Positions 53,271-62,792 of a DNA stretch of 64,000 nt are shown here, piece after piece. A program made the position numbers and the translations under genes. This DNA is from Pseudanabaena galeata CCNP1313. GTDB taxonomy: Bacteria > Cyanobacteriota > Cyanobacteriia > Pseudanabaenales > Pseudanabaenaceae. Numbering within the stretch: position 1 is the first letter of the stretch; every line of letters begins with the position of its first letter. The notes under the pieces are model-generated. The model was not told the DNA's origin, did no database searches, and worked only from the letters and a program-made list of their open reading frames with translations. Location: assembly GCF_029910235.1 (NCBI RefSeq), contig NZ_CP112874.1, positions 2,666,001 through 2,730,000 on the forward strand. The letters run 5' to 3'.

Positions 53271-54485
53271 TTACAAAATCTTTTTATATAGATCGATGTA
53301 ACGTTTTGCTTGTAGTTCTAGAGAATATTCAGCAAGGGCGATCGCCCGACAATTAGCGCTCATTGTTTGCCGTAATTGCTCATCTTCTAGCAACATCACA
53401 ATACCCTTACAAAAATCCTTAGCATCTTCAGGTTTTGCTAAATAACCAGTGAACATATGTCTCACTAGATCTGGAACACCACCGATATCAAAGGAAACCA
53501 TTGGAGTTCCACAAGCCATACTTTCTTGTAGTACTAGAGGTAGGTTGTCAGCACGGGTAGGAAAAACAAATAAATCAGATGCCGAATAAGCAATAGACTT
53601 TAAGCGATCGCTATAAATATATCCCAAATTAATAGTTCGCATTCCTAATTCAGAGGTAATAGTTTCACTACCATTACCAAAAGTTAAAAGTACTGTTTCA
53701 GATTTTAAAAATTGAGGTAATTGTTGCAGAGTCTTTAATAATAAATCTCCTCCTTTTCGTGTGTCTTTAAGACTATCTGCACCAAATAAAAGAACTCTTT
53801 TGTTACTAGGAATATCTAAAATAGATTTACATAAAAGTCTATCTACTGGTAGATAAGCATTTGTATCAATACCATAGGGAATTTGGTGAATGGGAAACCC
53901 CTTAAGCATACTTTTTTTGGCTTGCTCAGTTAACCAATTACTAGGAGTGACGATTACTAAATTTGATTTACTGTAACTCCAGTCTTTAAGTTTCCATTCA
54001 ATCCGAGTACTATCGCGATAAATGGCAGGATAGGTATCAGGATGAGGGCATTTGCCACAGCCAAGTTCCCAGCGATCGCAGTCATAGCTATAGGCACAAT
54101 GTCCAGTAAAACTCCACATATCATGGAGCGTGAAAACTGCGGGTTTAGTTTTAGTTAATGTAGGAATAGCTAAATAGTTAAAGTAACCAGTATGTAAATT
54201 ATGAAAGTTGAGAAGATCTGCATCTTGATAAAACTTGTGCTTGGGAATATTAAAACTGCTAAAAAGATTAATGTAGTTAAGCCCAGAATACCTTGTCAAC
54301 CGATTCAGTTGATTTTCAAAACGAGGTTTACGAGGAATAGATGCTATGCGATCGCTATCAGTCTTCACAGTTCCAACCAGCATCCTAGAATCAATCCCTT
54401 GTGCTAATAAGCCTTGATGTAGGCGAAATCCTGCGATCGCCGCCCCACCAGAAATATCAGATTGATTGACATGAAGTATCTTCAT
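53271..54485 (-). CDS. GT4-family glycosyltransferase
   Basis: The 404-aa protein has a two-Rossmann GT-B fold. The N-terminus KILHVNQSDISGGAAIAGFR and C-terminal PTRADNLPLVLQESMACGTP with DIGGVPDLV are the GT4 pattern. A Cys-rich insert HCAYSYDCDRWELGCGKCPH (about 130-150) could bind zinc and is typical of one GT4 subgroup. It probably adds a sugar to a surface polysaccharide. The start overlaps the methyltransferase stop upstream by 4 bp. Confidence 0.88.
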   Translation of the reverse strand: MKILHVNQSDISGGAAIAGFRLHQGLLAQGIDSRMLVGTVKTDSDRIASIPRKPRFENQLNRLTRYSGLNYINLFSSFNIPKHKFYQDADLLNFHNLHTGYFNYLAIPTLTKTKPAVFTLHDMWSFTGHCAYSYDCDRWELGCGKCPHPDTYPAIYRDSTRIEWKLKDWSYSKSNLVIVTPSNWLTEQAKKSMLKGFPIHQIPYGIDTNAYLPVDRLLCKSILDIPSNKRVLLFGADSLKDTRKGGDLLLKTLQQLPQFLKSETVLLTFGNGSETITSELGMRTINLGYIYSDRLKSIAYSASDLFVFPTRADNLPLVLQESMACGTPMVSFDIGGVPDLVRHMFTGYLAKPEDAKDFCKGIVMLLEDEQLRQTMSANCRAIALAEYSLELQAKRYIDLYKKIL

Positions 54486-55330
54486 ACTACTGGCTTTACA
54501 GCTTCTATATATAGGGAGTCAGGTTTGTAAACAGAACCATCGGGTTCTGTGTCTAAATAAAATTTAGTCCATTCATCAATAAAGCTCTCATATGCATTTC
54601 TTTTTGTGATTTCTGCTAGCCCACAATTTTTTAGCAAGATAGATAATGAATAACGATCATACATCCATTGATGAACTTCCCCACTTTGTCGAAATTGACC
54701 AATTTTCAGTGCATCTAACTCTGCTGTGCTAAGAATAAGTTTGAGCAGTTCTTGATGACGGTAATCACGATATTTCAATAGACGATAAATATATTTGATC
54801 AGTTTTACCATCAAGTTTTCAGTCGTAGGACTTGGCAAATATTTGTATTTTTGAGCAGTAATAATATTTTGAATTTCAACTCCACAACGACTAACTATAA
54901 AGTCTTTGCTATACAGATCTTGACGAGAAAGAAAATTAATCATTTCTCCTCCTGTCTGGTTTCTCACAGTTTGATCATACATTTCTAGAAGTACCCATTG
55001 GTAATTCTGATCTAATTCCTGAGAATTAATATTAGCTTTTTCTAAGCAATCCAGATAAATTCTCGCTATTTGTTCAAGATCTGGAACTACTATTCGTAAA
55101 ATTCCTTTTGGGCGTAAAACGCGATAGCACTCCTTTATAAATAGTTCTGCTTCAGCTTTAGGGATATGTTCCAAAACATGAGAATGATAGACTACATCAA
55201 ATGATTGGTCTTGGAAGGGAATTCCTTGCCTTAAATCATGGGCAATCACAGTCTCACCTGTAGATATAAAGTTAATATTTGTCCAAGATGGATGAAAGCG
55301 CTGACCGCAACCAAGATTAAGATATTTCAT
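54482..55330 (-). CDS. SAM-dependent methyltransferase (type 11)
   Basis: The protein has 282 aa. Motif I YLNLGCGQRFHPSW is followed by VVYHSHVLEHIPKAEAELFI and VLRPKGILRIVVPDLEQIAR, the class I methyltransferase pattern. The substrate is probably a sugar in the same polysaccharide cluster. It overlaps the next methyltransferase by 14 bp upstream and the GT4 gene by 4 bp downstream. Confidence 0.85.
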   Translation of the reverse strand: MKYLNLGCGQRFHPSWTNINFISTGETVIAHDLRQGIPFQDQSFDVVYHSHVLEHIPKAEAELFIKECYRVLRPKGILRIVVPDLEQIARIYLDCLEKANINSQELDQNYQWVLLEMYDQTVRNQTGGEMINFLSRQDLYSKDFIVSRCGVEIQNIITAQKYKYLPSPTTENLMVKLIKYIYRLLKYRDYRHQELLKLILSTAELDALKIGQFRQSGEVHQWMYDRYSLSILLKNCGLAEITKRNAYESFIDEWTKFYLDTEPDGSVYKPDSLYIEAVKPVV

Positions 55331-56234
55331 CTAACTTTTGAAATTGTATATATATACTTTGTCCAGTCAAAAAGTGTCTTAAGCCAGATTTAAGAATATA
55401 GCTATAGATATTATTAGTGTAACGATTGAATAAAATCTTAGCCTGTGGGCAGATACTATAAAAGTAATTGCTATACGCATTGATATATCCATTCACATGA
55501 TATCGAGCTAATGGTTCTTTAATCACTCGTTCCAACTTTATAGGAAAAATATTTTCTAATGATTTAAATGTCAAAATTTCCCATTGAGTCATATGATGAG
55601 GTGGCATATCCATCAGGTTATACTGATATTTTAGAAAACTCTGAGCATTTGGTACACATAAAATCAATTTCCCATTAGGCTTTAATATCTGAAGACATAG
55701 TTCAATAAATTTTCTAGGTTCGGAGATATGTTCAAGTACTTGAAAACAACAAATTGCATCTTGAGATAAAGGATAAAGTTTTGCAAAGTCATTTAAATCA
55801 ATGTTTTCAATAGGTAGATTATTACTTTTAGCTACTTTAACTGCGGCTAGATTAAGTTCAATACCTTTAGCATTAATACCTAAGTTTAACGCTGATTCCA
55901 CAAACGAACCAAATGCACAACCTACTTCTAAGATGTCATTGCAGTCTAATAAATTTTTTAGAGCAACTTTATGTTCCCACTTGTTTGGCATATAAAACCA
56001 ATCTAATTTTTGCAATTGCTCATAGAGTTTTTCAGAACCAGCAATATCAAATGGGAAGAAAAATCTAAGTTTACTGTCATTGCATTGATATAAATAGATT
56101 TCTGGATAGTGGTTTAATTCTTCTGTTATATCGATATCATAAATATTTCTCCAATCATAAATTAACTGATTGGTATTAAATATTTTTAATAAAGTTATAT
56201 TTTGAGAATAAGTTAAGGGACTGATAGCCATCAT
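55317..56234 (-). CDS. SAM-dependent methyltransferase
   Basis: The 305-aa protein has an N-terminal ~85-residue extension before the class I core. Motif I is ILEVGCAFGSFVESALNLG, followed by QDAICCFQVLEHISEPRKF and ILKPNGKLILCVPNAQSFL. The substrate is unknown; the context points to polysaccharide decoration. It lies 12 bp after the upstream glycosyltransferase. Confidence 0.82.
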   Translation of the reverse strand: MMAISPLTYSQNITLLKIFNTNQLIYDWRNIYDIDITEELNHYPEIYLYQCNDSKLRFFFPFDIAGSEKLYEQLQKLDWFYMPNKWEHKVALKNLLDCNDILEVGCAFGSFVESALNLGINAKGIELNLAAVKVAKSNNLPIENIDLNDFAKLYPLSQDAICCFQVLEHISEPRKFIELCLQILKPNGKLILCVPNAQSFLKYQYNLMDMPPHHMTQWEILTFKSLENIFPIKLERVIKEPLARYHVNGYINAYSNYFYSICPQAKILFNRYTNNIYSYILKSGLRHFLTGQSIYIQFQKLDEIS

Positions 56235-56246
56235 AAATACTAGCCT

Positions 56247-57242
56247 TTAACAACTATTAGGGGTGAGTTTTTTAATTGCCGAAAAATAAAGACCTATTGG
56301 ATCTTTAAATAAGCGAATAATTCTCTGTTTAGATGTTGCAAGATAAGAACGTAGCCTACCAGAAAAACTATTCGCTTCTTTCATCGCTATTCCCCCAAAA
56401 ACATGATTAAAAGTATATTCATCAGCTATGCGATCGCGTACTAGGAAAGATGGGTGATAAATTTCACCAATATCTTGAACTGGTATATTAGCAAACTTTG
56501 AATCCCATGTAATATGAGTTCCATCACTACGACAACCGATATTTGAGACTAAGTTAACATTTGGCAATACTGTCAGTCCACTATTTTGCCAGCACGTAAA
56601 AGTCCAAGGATAAGCCCAAGAATTAGGCTGACCTAATGTGTCTAATCTCTCAAAGATATCACACCAATATTTTATTTCTAACTCACTATCCAGAATGCTT
56701 TTTAGATAGTGACCATCTCTAACTGTTTGCCAGTTAGATAGATCGTGATCATAATATTGCCAAGCTCGCCGCCAACTTGCCCAACCCCAGCAGTGGTTAT
56801 AGTTTGAGAAATAATAGCTTCCATTACCACGCCATTGTCCATTTTGAAAGTTATCGCCACTAATGCACCAGATCCGTTTATCTTCACGATAATATTCCAG
56901 TAGCTCTTGACAATATCTAAAAAAGGAAGGATGTGGAAAACAATCATCTTCTAAAATAATTGCCTCCTCCACTTGTTCAAAAACCCAATCTAGTCCGCTA
57001 CTTACTCGCTTACGACAACCGAGATTTTTATCTGCGTAGTTTCTTAGGACTTCACAATCCCAATCTACCACTTCAGTGACAGCACGAGCTTGCTGACATA
57101 GTTCCACTTCTGACTCATTGCGTGCGCTATCGGCTATAACTAAAAGTTTCTTAGGTTTAGCTTGTCGAATCGCCTCAAAAACTTGAGCAGTTAGATCGGG
57201 GCGACGGAAGATAAAAAATGCGATCGGGGTTTCACAGTGCAT
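56247..57242 (-). CDS. Glycosyltransferase (GT-A, GNT-I-like)
   Basis: The protein has 331 aa. The start TPIAFFIFRRPDLTAQVFEA and the sugar-nucleotide metal motif EEAIILEDDCFPHPSFFRY (EDD) are characteristic. NHCWGWASWRRAWQYYD is the family C-terminal motif. It probably transfers a hexose in the same cluster. A 249-bp gap precedes it, so it may begin a second transcript. Confidence 0.82.
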   Translation of the reverse strand: MHCETPIAFFIFRRPDLTAQVFEAIRQAKPKKLLVIADSARNESEVELCQQARAVTEVVDWDCEVLRNYADKNLGCRKRVSSGLDWVFEQVEEAIILEDDCFPHPSFFRYCQELLEYYREDKRIWCISGDNFQNGQWRGNGSYYFSNYNHCWGWASWRRAWQYYDHDLSNWQTVRDGHYLKSILDSELEIKYWCDIFERLDTLGQPNSWAYPWTFTCWQNSGLTVLPNVNLVSNIGCRSDGTHITWDSKFANIPVQDIGEIYHPSFLVRDRIADEYTFNHVFGGIAMKEANSFSGRLRSYLATSKQRIIRLFKDPIGLYFSAIKKLTPNSC

Positions 57243-57491
57243 AAATTCGCATCTATAAATTACTTGAGGGAGTCATTCAGAATCAAGAATTTCTATTAAA
57301 GAATAAGGGCAAAGGGGGGGATTTGAAAAGATAGCTGGGATTTACGAATTGCGGCACTTTAAGTTTTTAGATAAGCTTTGTCCAGTATTTTTACAGAGTT
57401 ATTGTAAAGGAAGTTAGACTATAATAGTATATCTAGTCTTGATCTAAAATTATCAATTCCTTCTTATCTCTATAACCCAGAGATGCCTAAC

Positions 57492-58496
57492 TTATAAAAG
57501 CTTAAAAGATTTAGCTAAATTAAGAATCTCTTGGGTTCGTTCGGATTTTATAGCCTTGACTATTCCATATAAGCTTCCTATATAGCTTGCGATCTCAAAA
57601 CTAATTTCATGTTTACGCTTTGGGCGTAATATTTGCTTTATTTTTAACTTGACAAGCCTCTTATGAATTTGTAGCTTTGATGGTAAGTTGTAGTCTTGCT
57701 CTTTCTTCTCAGGAAACGATTGATATAGAGCAGGCATATAAGCTGAGGATGTACCGAAATGCAGTCTCGCCATGTATGAAAAATTAGCTTTTGAAATAGG
57801 AATTAAATGATTGCACTTGAGTATAGGAATCATCCCTGCCGCAAAGCCTAACTTCATACCTTCCCAGACAATCTGAACATCGCCAGCACTAGAAAGTTGA
57901 GTTCCTTTACGGTCATTTGACTGAAGGTTTCCATTCTCTACAGCTTCCAAGTATTTATTTAATATTTTTCTTCTCACTGCAAACCCGGTACCATTTGGAT
58001 AATACTGCCCCCAATTTGCTGGCTCACAAATATATGCAAAAGGTCGTCTTCGTTGTTGGAATTTTTCTTTGTTATCTAAAAACCATAAATCTACAGCATC
58101 CACGTATTCAACTTCTATGTGACCAGGTCCCCAAATTCCCACATTAGGATATTTTTTAAAATATTGGGAAAGTATCTCTAGGTAGTCAGGAGCAGGTTCG
58201 TTATCGTCATCAAAAAACACTACTATTGAAGCTAATGTAGCCTTAATTGCAGTACATCTTGCAGCGGTCAATCCCTGTTTTGTTTCAATAATACATTGAG
58301 AATTTGGTGCTTCGCACAAAAAATCTCGTACTTCTGAATAAGAATTAAGAGGAGGTGACGAATTATTATCAACAATGATCACATCTACTTTCTCTGTATC
58401 TGATTTAATGATTTGTAGCAGTGCATTAAGCAACCTAGCCAATAAACGCAGGTCTGGATTATATGTACAGATAGCGATCGCAAACTGACTTTCCAT
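57492..58496 (-). CDS. GT2-family glycosyltransferase
   Basis: The 334-aa protein has the GT2 pattern QFAIAICTYNPDLRLLARLL, VDVIIVDNNSSPPLNSYSE, TASIVVFFDDDNEPAPDYL-like DDD segment and YPNGTGFAVRRKILNKYLE. A basic tail (KRLVKLKIKQILRPKRK) may contact the membrane. It is a polysaccharide glycosyltransferase of unknown donor, 21 bp after the upstream methyltransferase. Confidence 0.85.
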   Translation of the reverse strand: MESQFAIAICTYNPDLRLLARLLNALLQIIKSDTEKVDVIIVDNNSSPPLNSYSEVRDFLCEAPNSQCIIETKQGLTAARCTAIKATLASIVVFFDDDNEPAPDYLEILSQYFKKYPNVGIWGPGHIEVEYVDAVDLWFLDNKEKFQQRRRPFAYICEPANWGQYYPNGTGFAVRRKILNKYLEAVENGNLQSNDRKGTQLSSAGDVQIVWEGMKLGFAAGMIPILKCNHLIPISKANFSYMARLHFGTSSAYMPALYQSFPEKKEQDYNLPSKLQIHKRLVKLKIKQILRPKRKHEISFEIASYIGSLYGIVKAIKSERTQEILNLAKSFKLL

Positions 58497-58517
58497 TGAT
58501 TATACCTAATTTCTATT

Positions 58518-59249
58518 TTAGCTAACCAGTACCTTTAATGACTTTATAAACATTTTAATATATGTCTTAGGACTAATTTCTCCATCAATCATCTTTCTAT
58601 TTATATCCAATTGCCTAATGTAACTCTGATAATAACTTTCATACAAGATAGGATGGACAAGAGGCAATATACGCTCTTCTGTGCCTGCTATTTTTTCATC
58701 TTTTTTAGCAACAAATATATTTTGCTTATACCAATATTCAGGAAAGTCGTAGTTCCAGATTATCGGTCTAATTTCGTCGAAACAAGCATAACCATAATTA
58801 TTAAAAATTTCCTGCCAATATGAAGGCCATTGACAATTTATATGTCCTTGCCCACCTTGATGTGGACATGCAGCAGAAAAGATAATTGTGTTGGAATGAA
58901 GAATCAATGAATAGATAAGGTTGACGGCAGATTCTTCAGGTAAATGTTCGGCTACTTCTAAACATATTGCCAAATCAAATTTCTTGTTTAAATCCCATTT
59001 TCCTCTCAAATCTTGATAAAAAAAACTTTCTTTTGATACTAAAAAGTTGTCACTTATGACTTCTATCCCATCAACGCCTAAAAAATCTTCGATCCCACAT
59101 TCGGATATGACTTTCAGCCAAGTTCCTTTACCACAGCCGATATCTAATACACTCTTAGGGTTGTATTTTTTATTGATTATTGGGAATATACGAGAAGGAG
59201 CATCTATTAAATGTAAATTTTGAGAATGATCATAATCAATTTTATTCAT
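58518..59249 (-). CDS. SAM-dependent methyltransferase
   Basis: The start is ATG 59249, with GGAGGAGCT placed ideally upstream (the ribosome site lies in the end of the TylF-like gene). It has 243 aa; motif I is SVLDIGCGKGTWLKVISECG. DLAICLEVAEHLPEESAVNL and AACPHQGGQGHINCQWPSYW follow. A longer frame of 11 extra residues lacks this ribosome site. The substrate is probably a glycan. Confidence 0.85.
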   Translation of the reverse strand: MNKIDYDHSQNLHLIDAPSRIFPIINKKYNPKSVLDIGCGKGTWLKVISECGIEDFLGVDGIEVISDNFLVSKESFFYQDLRGKWDLNKKFDLAICLEVAEHLPEESAVNLIYSLILHSNTIIFSAACPHQGGQGHINCQWPSYWQEIFNNYGYACFDEIRPIIWNYDFPEYWYKQNIFVAKKDEKIAGTEERILPLVHPILYESYYQSYIRQLDINRKMIDGEISPKTYIKMFIKSLKVLVS

Positions 59250-59251
59250 AA

Positions 59252-59938
59252 TTAAGCTCCTCCTTTTTTTTTGATTACACAAATACCATTAAAAGATTCT
59301 ATTCTTTCAGTTTTAGATGTTTTGCTCAAAAAATCATGCACAGCTCTACTACATCCGTCCCAAGTATAGTAATCATCTAAGACAATTATTCCTCCTTCTA
59401 CAACTAAATCAAACAGATTCTCTAAACATGTATAGGTTGATTTATACCAGTCTGCATCAAGACGTAGAAATGCGATTTTCTCGTTAAGTCTAAAATTAGG
59501 TAATGTTTCCTCAAACCATCCTTCTTTTAGAAAAAAATTATCAGCTATAGACATTTCCATTGCTTTTTGTGCGTATTCCCTTGGTGCATAGCAATTTTCA
59601 TAGTAATTTTTAGCACTAGTATTAGATTGCCACCTGATAGCAGCTTCTCCATCAATCGTTTGAGCTTCTGGAAGACCCTGAAAACTGTCGAACAGATAAT
59701 AGTTCCTATTGTTACCAAGTAAATCAGCTAATCCAGCTATCATACCTCCTCGCCAAACTCCGCATTCAATTATACATCCATCTAGGTTAGAGACTCCTTC
59801 GGCAATTAGAAGATTATGTGTGTACGTCCTTTCAGATATCATGGTGAACCGTTGAAACTTAGTATATATTTTTCTAAGTTTTGACAGTTTTTTTTGAGTT
59901 CTTAATTTCCCAATTCCGTAGTCTATTAAATTGATCAT
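59252..59938 (-). CDS. TylF/MycF-family sugar O-methyltransferase
   Basis: The protein has 228 aa. Motifs GCIIECGVWRGGMIAGLADL, NYYLFDSFQGLPEAQTIDGE and GGIIVLDDYYTWDGCSRAVHDF are those of TylF/MycF macrocin-type O-methyltransferases. In surface-polysaccharide loci such genes methylate sugar hydroxyls. It lies between the Wzt-type ATPase (23 bp upstream) and another methyltransferase. Confidence 0.88.
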   Translation of the reverse strand: MINLIDYGIGKLRTQKKLSKLRKIYTKFQRFTMISERTYTHNLLIAEGVSNLDGCIIECGVWRGGMIAGLADLLGNNRNYYLFDSFQGLPEAQTIDGEAAIRWQSNTSAKNYYENCYAPREYAQKAMEMSIADNFFLKEGWFEETLPNFRLNEKIAFLRLDADWYKSTYTCLENLFDLVVEGGIIVLDDYYTWDGCSRAVHDFLSKTSKTERIESFNGICVIKKKGGA

Positions 59939-59961
59939 GTTATAGATAACTTTTTTACAAA

Positions 59962-61206
59962 TTATATTTCTGACGAAAATGAAATTGGGACAATATATCC
60001 ATGATCTTTTGTGTGGGGATATGTTCTGCCTATTATGGGAGAGTCATTCACTTCAAACAAAGTTACTTCTTTTACCCAGTCAATTGTTTGTGAATTGTGG
60101 CTACCCACCCATACTGAGGTTAAGTAATGACCAGGGATTAAAGGAGGAAGTTTAATTATTACTCTTAGAAAATGTAATTTATCTTTATCTGTGATTGACT
60201 TTTCAAGTGTTGGTATTGCCTGCATAATGACTATTCCAGAATTATCTGCAATATCAATTGCCAAAAAAGCTGGTTTATGTGAGCTAGTAGATTCAAGCTT
60301 TATTTCAAACTCAAGTTCTAAATTAGGCTGCTTTGCCTTGAGAATTGTTTTAACGTAGACGATCATCAATGTGCATTTTTGCATATCTTCAGATCTAGCC
60401 CAAGTCATGCCTTGATGTTGTATATTTTCACCCTCATAAATTAAAAGACAGTCAGAAGAACTACCGACTCTTGTAAGCCTACCCTCTCTTAATAGTATTA
60501 CTGTTGAGCATAGTTTTCTAATAGCAGACACATTATGGCTAACAAATAAGACAGTTCTTCCCTCCTTTTCCGCCACATCCTCCATCTTCCCTAGACATTT
60601 TTTTTGAAATATCGCATCTCCTACGGCTAATACTTCATCAACGATCAAAATCTCTGGCTCTAGATGTGCTGCTACTGCAAAAGCCAAGCGTACATACATT
60701 CCTGAGGAATAACGCTTAACTGGAGTATCTAAAAAATTTTCTACTTCTGCAAAGGCAACTATTTCGTCAAATTTTTTCTTGATTTCTGATCTATCCATTC
60801 CCAAAATTGCGCCGTTAAGATAAATATTCTCGCGACCTGTTAATTCTGGATGGAAACCTGTACCGACTTCTAGGAGACTAGCTACTCTGCCTCTGATGGA
60901 GATTTTGCCAGCAGTGGGTTCGGTGATGCGGCTGAGGATTTTGAGGAGAGTGGATTTGCCTGCGCCATTGCGTCCGATAATACCAACGCGATCGCCTTGC
61001 TTAATTTCAAAGGATACATCTTTGAGCGCCCAGAACTCCTCACTAAGATCCTCATGCTTTGCTTGGCGATCGCCAGTTAAGCCCTGCCAAAAAGACATGG
61101 CTCCATTAGCGATCACATCACGTAAAGCTGTGTAGCGTTCTTGCTTTTGGTGACCGATAATGTACTTCTTACTTAAGTTTTCGACGCGAATTACGACATC
61201 AGACAT
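59962..61206 (-). CDS. Polysaccharide ABC exporter ATPase (Wzt-type)
   Basis: The protein has 414 aa. Walker A GIIGRNGAGKSTLLKILSRI, signature YSSGMYVRLAFAVA and Walker B PEILIVDEVLAVGD are clear. A C-terminal ~150-residue beta domain, typical of Wzt, would bind the glycan end and set export specificity. It heads the glycan cluster. The membrane partner (Wzm permease) is not in the window. Confidence 0.9.
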   Translation of the reverse strand: MSDVVIRVENLSKKYIIGHQKQERYTALRDVIANGAMSFWQGLTGDRQAKHEDLSEEFWALKDVSFEIKQGDRVGIIGRNGAGKSTLLKILSRITEPTAGKISIRGRVASLLEVGTGFHPELTGRENIYLNGAILGMDRSEIKKKFDEIVAFAEVENFLDTPVKRYSSGMYVRLAFAVAAHLEPEILIVDEVLAVGDAIFQKKCLGKMEDVAEKEGRTVLFVSHNVSAIRKLCSTVILLREGRLTRVGSSSDCLLIYEGENIQHQGMTWARSEDMQKCTLMIVYVKTILKAKQPNLELEFEIKLESTSSHKPAFLAIDIADNSGIVIMQAIPTLEKSITDKDKLHFLRVIIKLPPLIPGHYLTSVWVGSHNSQTIDWVKEVTLFEVNDSPIIGRTYPHTKDHGYIVPISFSSEI

Positions 61207-61244
61207 TTGTAAGTTCTTAAATGGTATCGGTAAGAGTTCTGCAA

Positions 61245-61301
61245 TTTAAACTAGATTTTTGACGGTGCGGCGAAGCCGCGCCATCAAAAATCTAGTTTAA
61301 A
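61245..61301 (-). terminator. Palindrome before the Wzt-type gene
   Basis: The 18-bp arms TTTAAACTAGATTTTTGA and complement are extended by a GC-rich tip GGTGCGGC-GAA-GCCGCGCC with one mismatch and one wobble. It lies downstream of the stop of the 61305-61847 gene. Confidence 0.75.
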
Positions 61302-61304
61302 GCC

Positions 61305-61847
61305 CTATTGACCAGATTTGACGAGTTTTAAAATTGAAGTTCTGAGATTGTGGATAGCTTGAGTATTTTCTTCTTCAGATGTATAGGTATCGTCGTGGGA
61401 GTCTTCATGAGCTTCTTGATCTTGATCTTCTGACTTTTGCGCTAGGCGATCGCATAGCTCGTCAAGATGCGATACCAGTGTGACAGGGATATGGGGGACA
61501 ACTGAGTCAAGGTTAGGATGAGTGGGTAAATCATCGCAGGGACAGCACACAGGAACTCTTGGGCCAATGTCGATGGATGGTACAAGTAAGTTGCAACGGG
61601 CGCAAGCAATAATTTCCCATTTATTACTGAGTAAGTCACTAACGGTTTGATTCGTACCGCTTAGATATGCTTCTTGGGCTTTAGTGGTACTAATTTCATC
61701 CCAGAGTTGGTTAAATAAAGGTGAGTATTTTTCCCCTTGTACTATCTTGTAGATCCGAACTTGTTCACCTTGAGTAGACAAGCTTACGGTTTTGCCCATC
61801 TGCATCCACTGTGCGACATAATTTTTGACTAAGGTTCGTGAGGCCAT
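61305..61847 (-). CDS. Conserved cyanobacterial protein with Cys motif, unknown
   Basis: The protein has 180 aa. A conserved N-terminus LVKNYVAQWMQMGKTVSLS is followed by possible metal ligands (IIACARCNLLVPS, VPVCCPCDDLPTH) and an acidic tail (SEDQDQEAHEDSHDDTYTSE). I do not recognise the function. It is divergent from the DevA-type gene and separated from the glycan cluster by a terminator. Confidence 0.6.
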   Translation of the reverse strand: MASRTLVKNYVAQWMQMGKTVSLSTQGEQVRIYKIVQGEKYSPLFNQLWDEISTTKAQEAYLSGTNQTVSDLLSNKWEIIACARCNLLVPSIDIGPRVPVCCPCDDLPTHPNLDSVVPHIPVTLVSHLDELCDRLAQKSEDQDQEAHEDSHDDTYTSEEENTQAIHNLRTSILKLVKSGQ

Positions 61848-61997
61848 AATTTTAGAACCTTCAATGAATAATTAAGTAGATTTAACTGCACAGGTAAAAT
61901 GCACCTGCCATAATAATTAATATAGTCTGAGAGCTTCATTGATAGTTTGAATAAATCCTATAATTTGTTATTTATTTTGCTCACAGGACAATAGCTT

Positions 61998-62792
61998 ATG
62001 CTCGATACTTACCTAGATTCTACGCCACAGTCCTTATCCCCCAACTTCGAGCCATCAGTTCAAATCCGCAATTTAAATTTTCATTACGGTGAAGGAGATT
62101 TATTTAAGCAGGTTTTATTTGACATCAATCTAGAGATCCGCTCTGGACAAATTGTGATCCTTACGGGACCATCTGGCTCAGGTAAAACCACGCTTCTAAC
62201 TTTAATAGGGGCTTTAAGGACAATCCAAGATGGTAGTCTGAAAGTTTTGGGTCAGGAACTAAAAGGACTAAACCCTAAAAAATTGGTGCAAATCCGTAAG
62301 AATATTGGCTTTATATTTCAGGCGCATAACCTCTTTCATTCTTTGACAGCAAGACAAAATGTGATGATGTCAACGGATCTATTTACCCATGAGGGTGGTA
62401 ATGCGATGGCAGCGAATAAAGCGGCGGAAATTTTGACGCAGCTTGGGCTAGGAGAAAGAGTTGACTATAAGCCCCATGCTCTATCGGGTGGACAAAAACA
62501 ACGGGTGGCGATCGCAAGGGCTTTGGTCAATCGTCCTAGTTTAATCCTTGCCGATGAGCCAACGGCGGCTCTAGATAAAAAATCTGGGCGCGATGTGGTG
62601 ACTTTGATGCAAAAAATGGCTAAGGAGGAAAACATCACTATTTTGATGGTGACCCATGACAACCGTATTCTTGATGTTGCCGATCGCATTATTAACTTGG
62701 TGGATGGCAATTTAGAATCTGACAATGTGATGAATGATTTTCTGGCGAATCGTGATGCTTCAGGTGTTGATTCACGTACATTTATGCTGTAG
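61998..62792 (+). CDS. devA: DevA-type ABC transporter ATPase
   Basis: The protein has 264 aa. Walker A ILTGPSGSGKTTLLTLIGAL, signature HALSGGQKQRVAIARAL, Walker B PSLILADEPTAALDKK and the family insert IFQAHNLFHSLTARQNV are all present. The N-terminus matches DevA, the ATPase of DevBCA glycolipid exporters, which also exists in non-heterocystous cyanobacteria. devB and devC are not adjacent in this window. It belongs to the MacB-like class. Confidence 0.82.
   Translation: MLDTYLDSTPQSLSPNFEPSVQIRNLNFHYGEGDLFKQVLFDINLEIRSGQIVILTGPSGSGKTTLLTLIGALRTIQDGSLKVLGQELKGLNPKKLVQIRKNIGFIFQAHNLFHSLTARQNVMMSTDLFTHEGGNAMAANKAAEILTQLGLGERVDYKPHALSGGQKQRVAIARALVNRPSLILADEPTAALDKKSGRDVVTLMQKMAKEENITILMVTHDNRILDVADRIINLVDGNLESDNVMNDFLANRDASGVDSRTFML

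Noticed and set aside
57243-57491. Search for a tRNA or small RNA in the gap of the glycan cluster
   Set aside because: No cloverleaf or T-loop motif was found; the gap is AT-rich and fits a promoter region.
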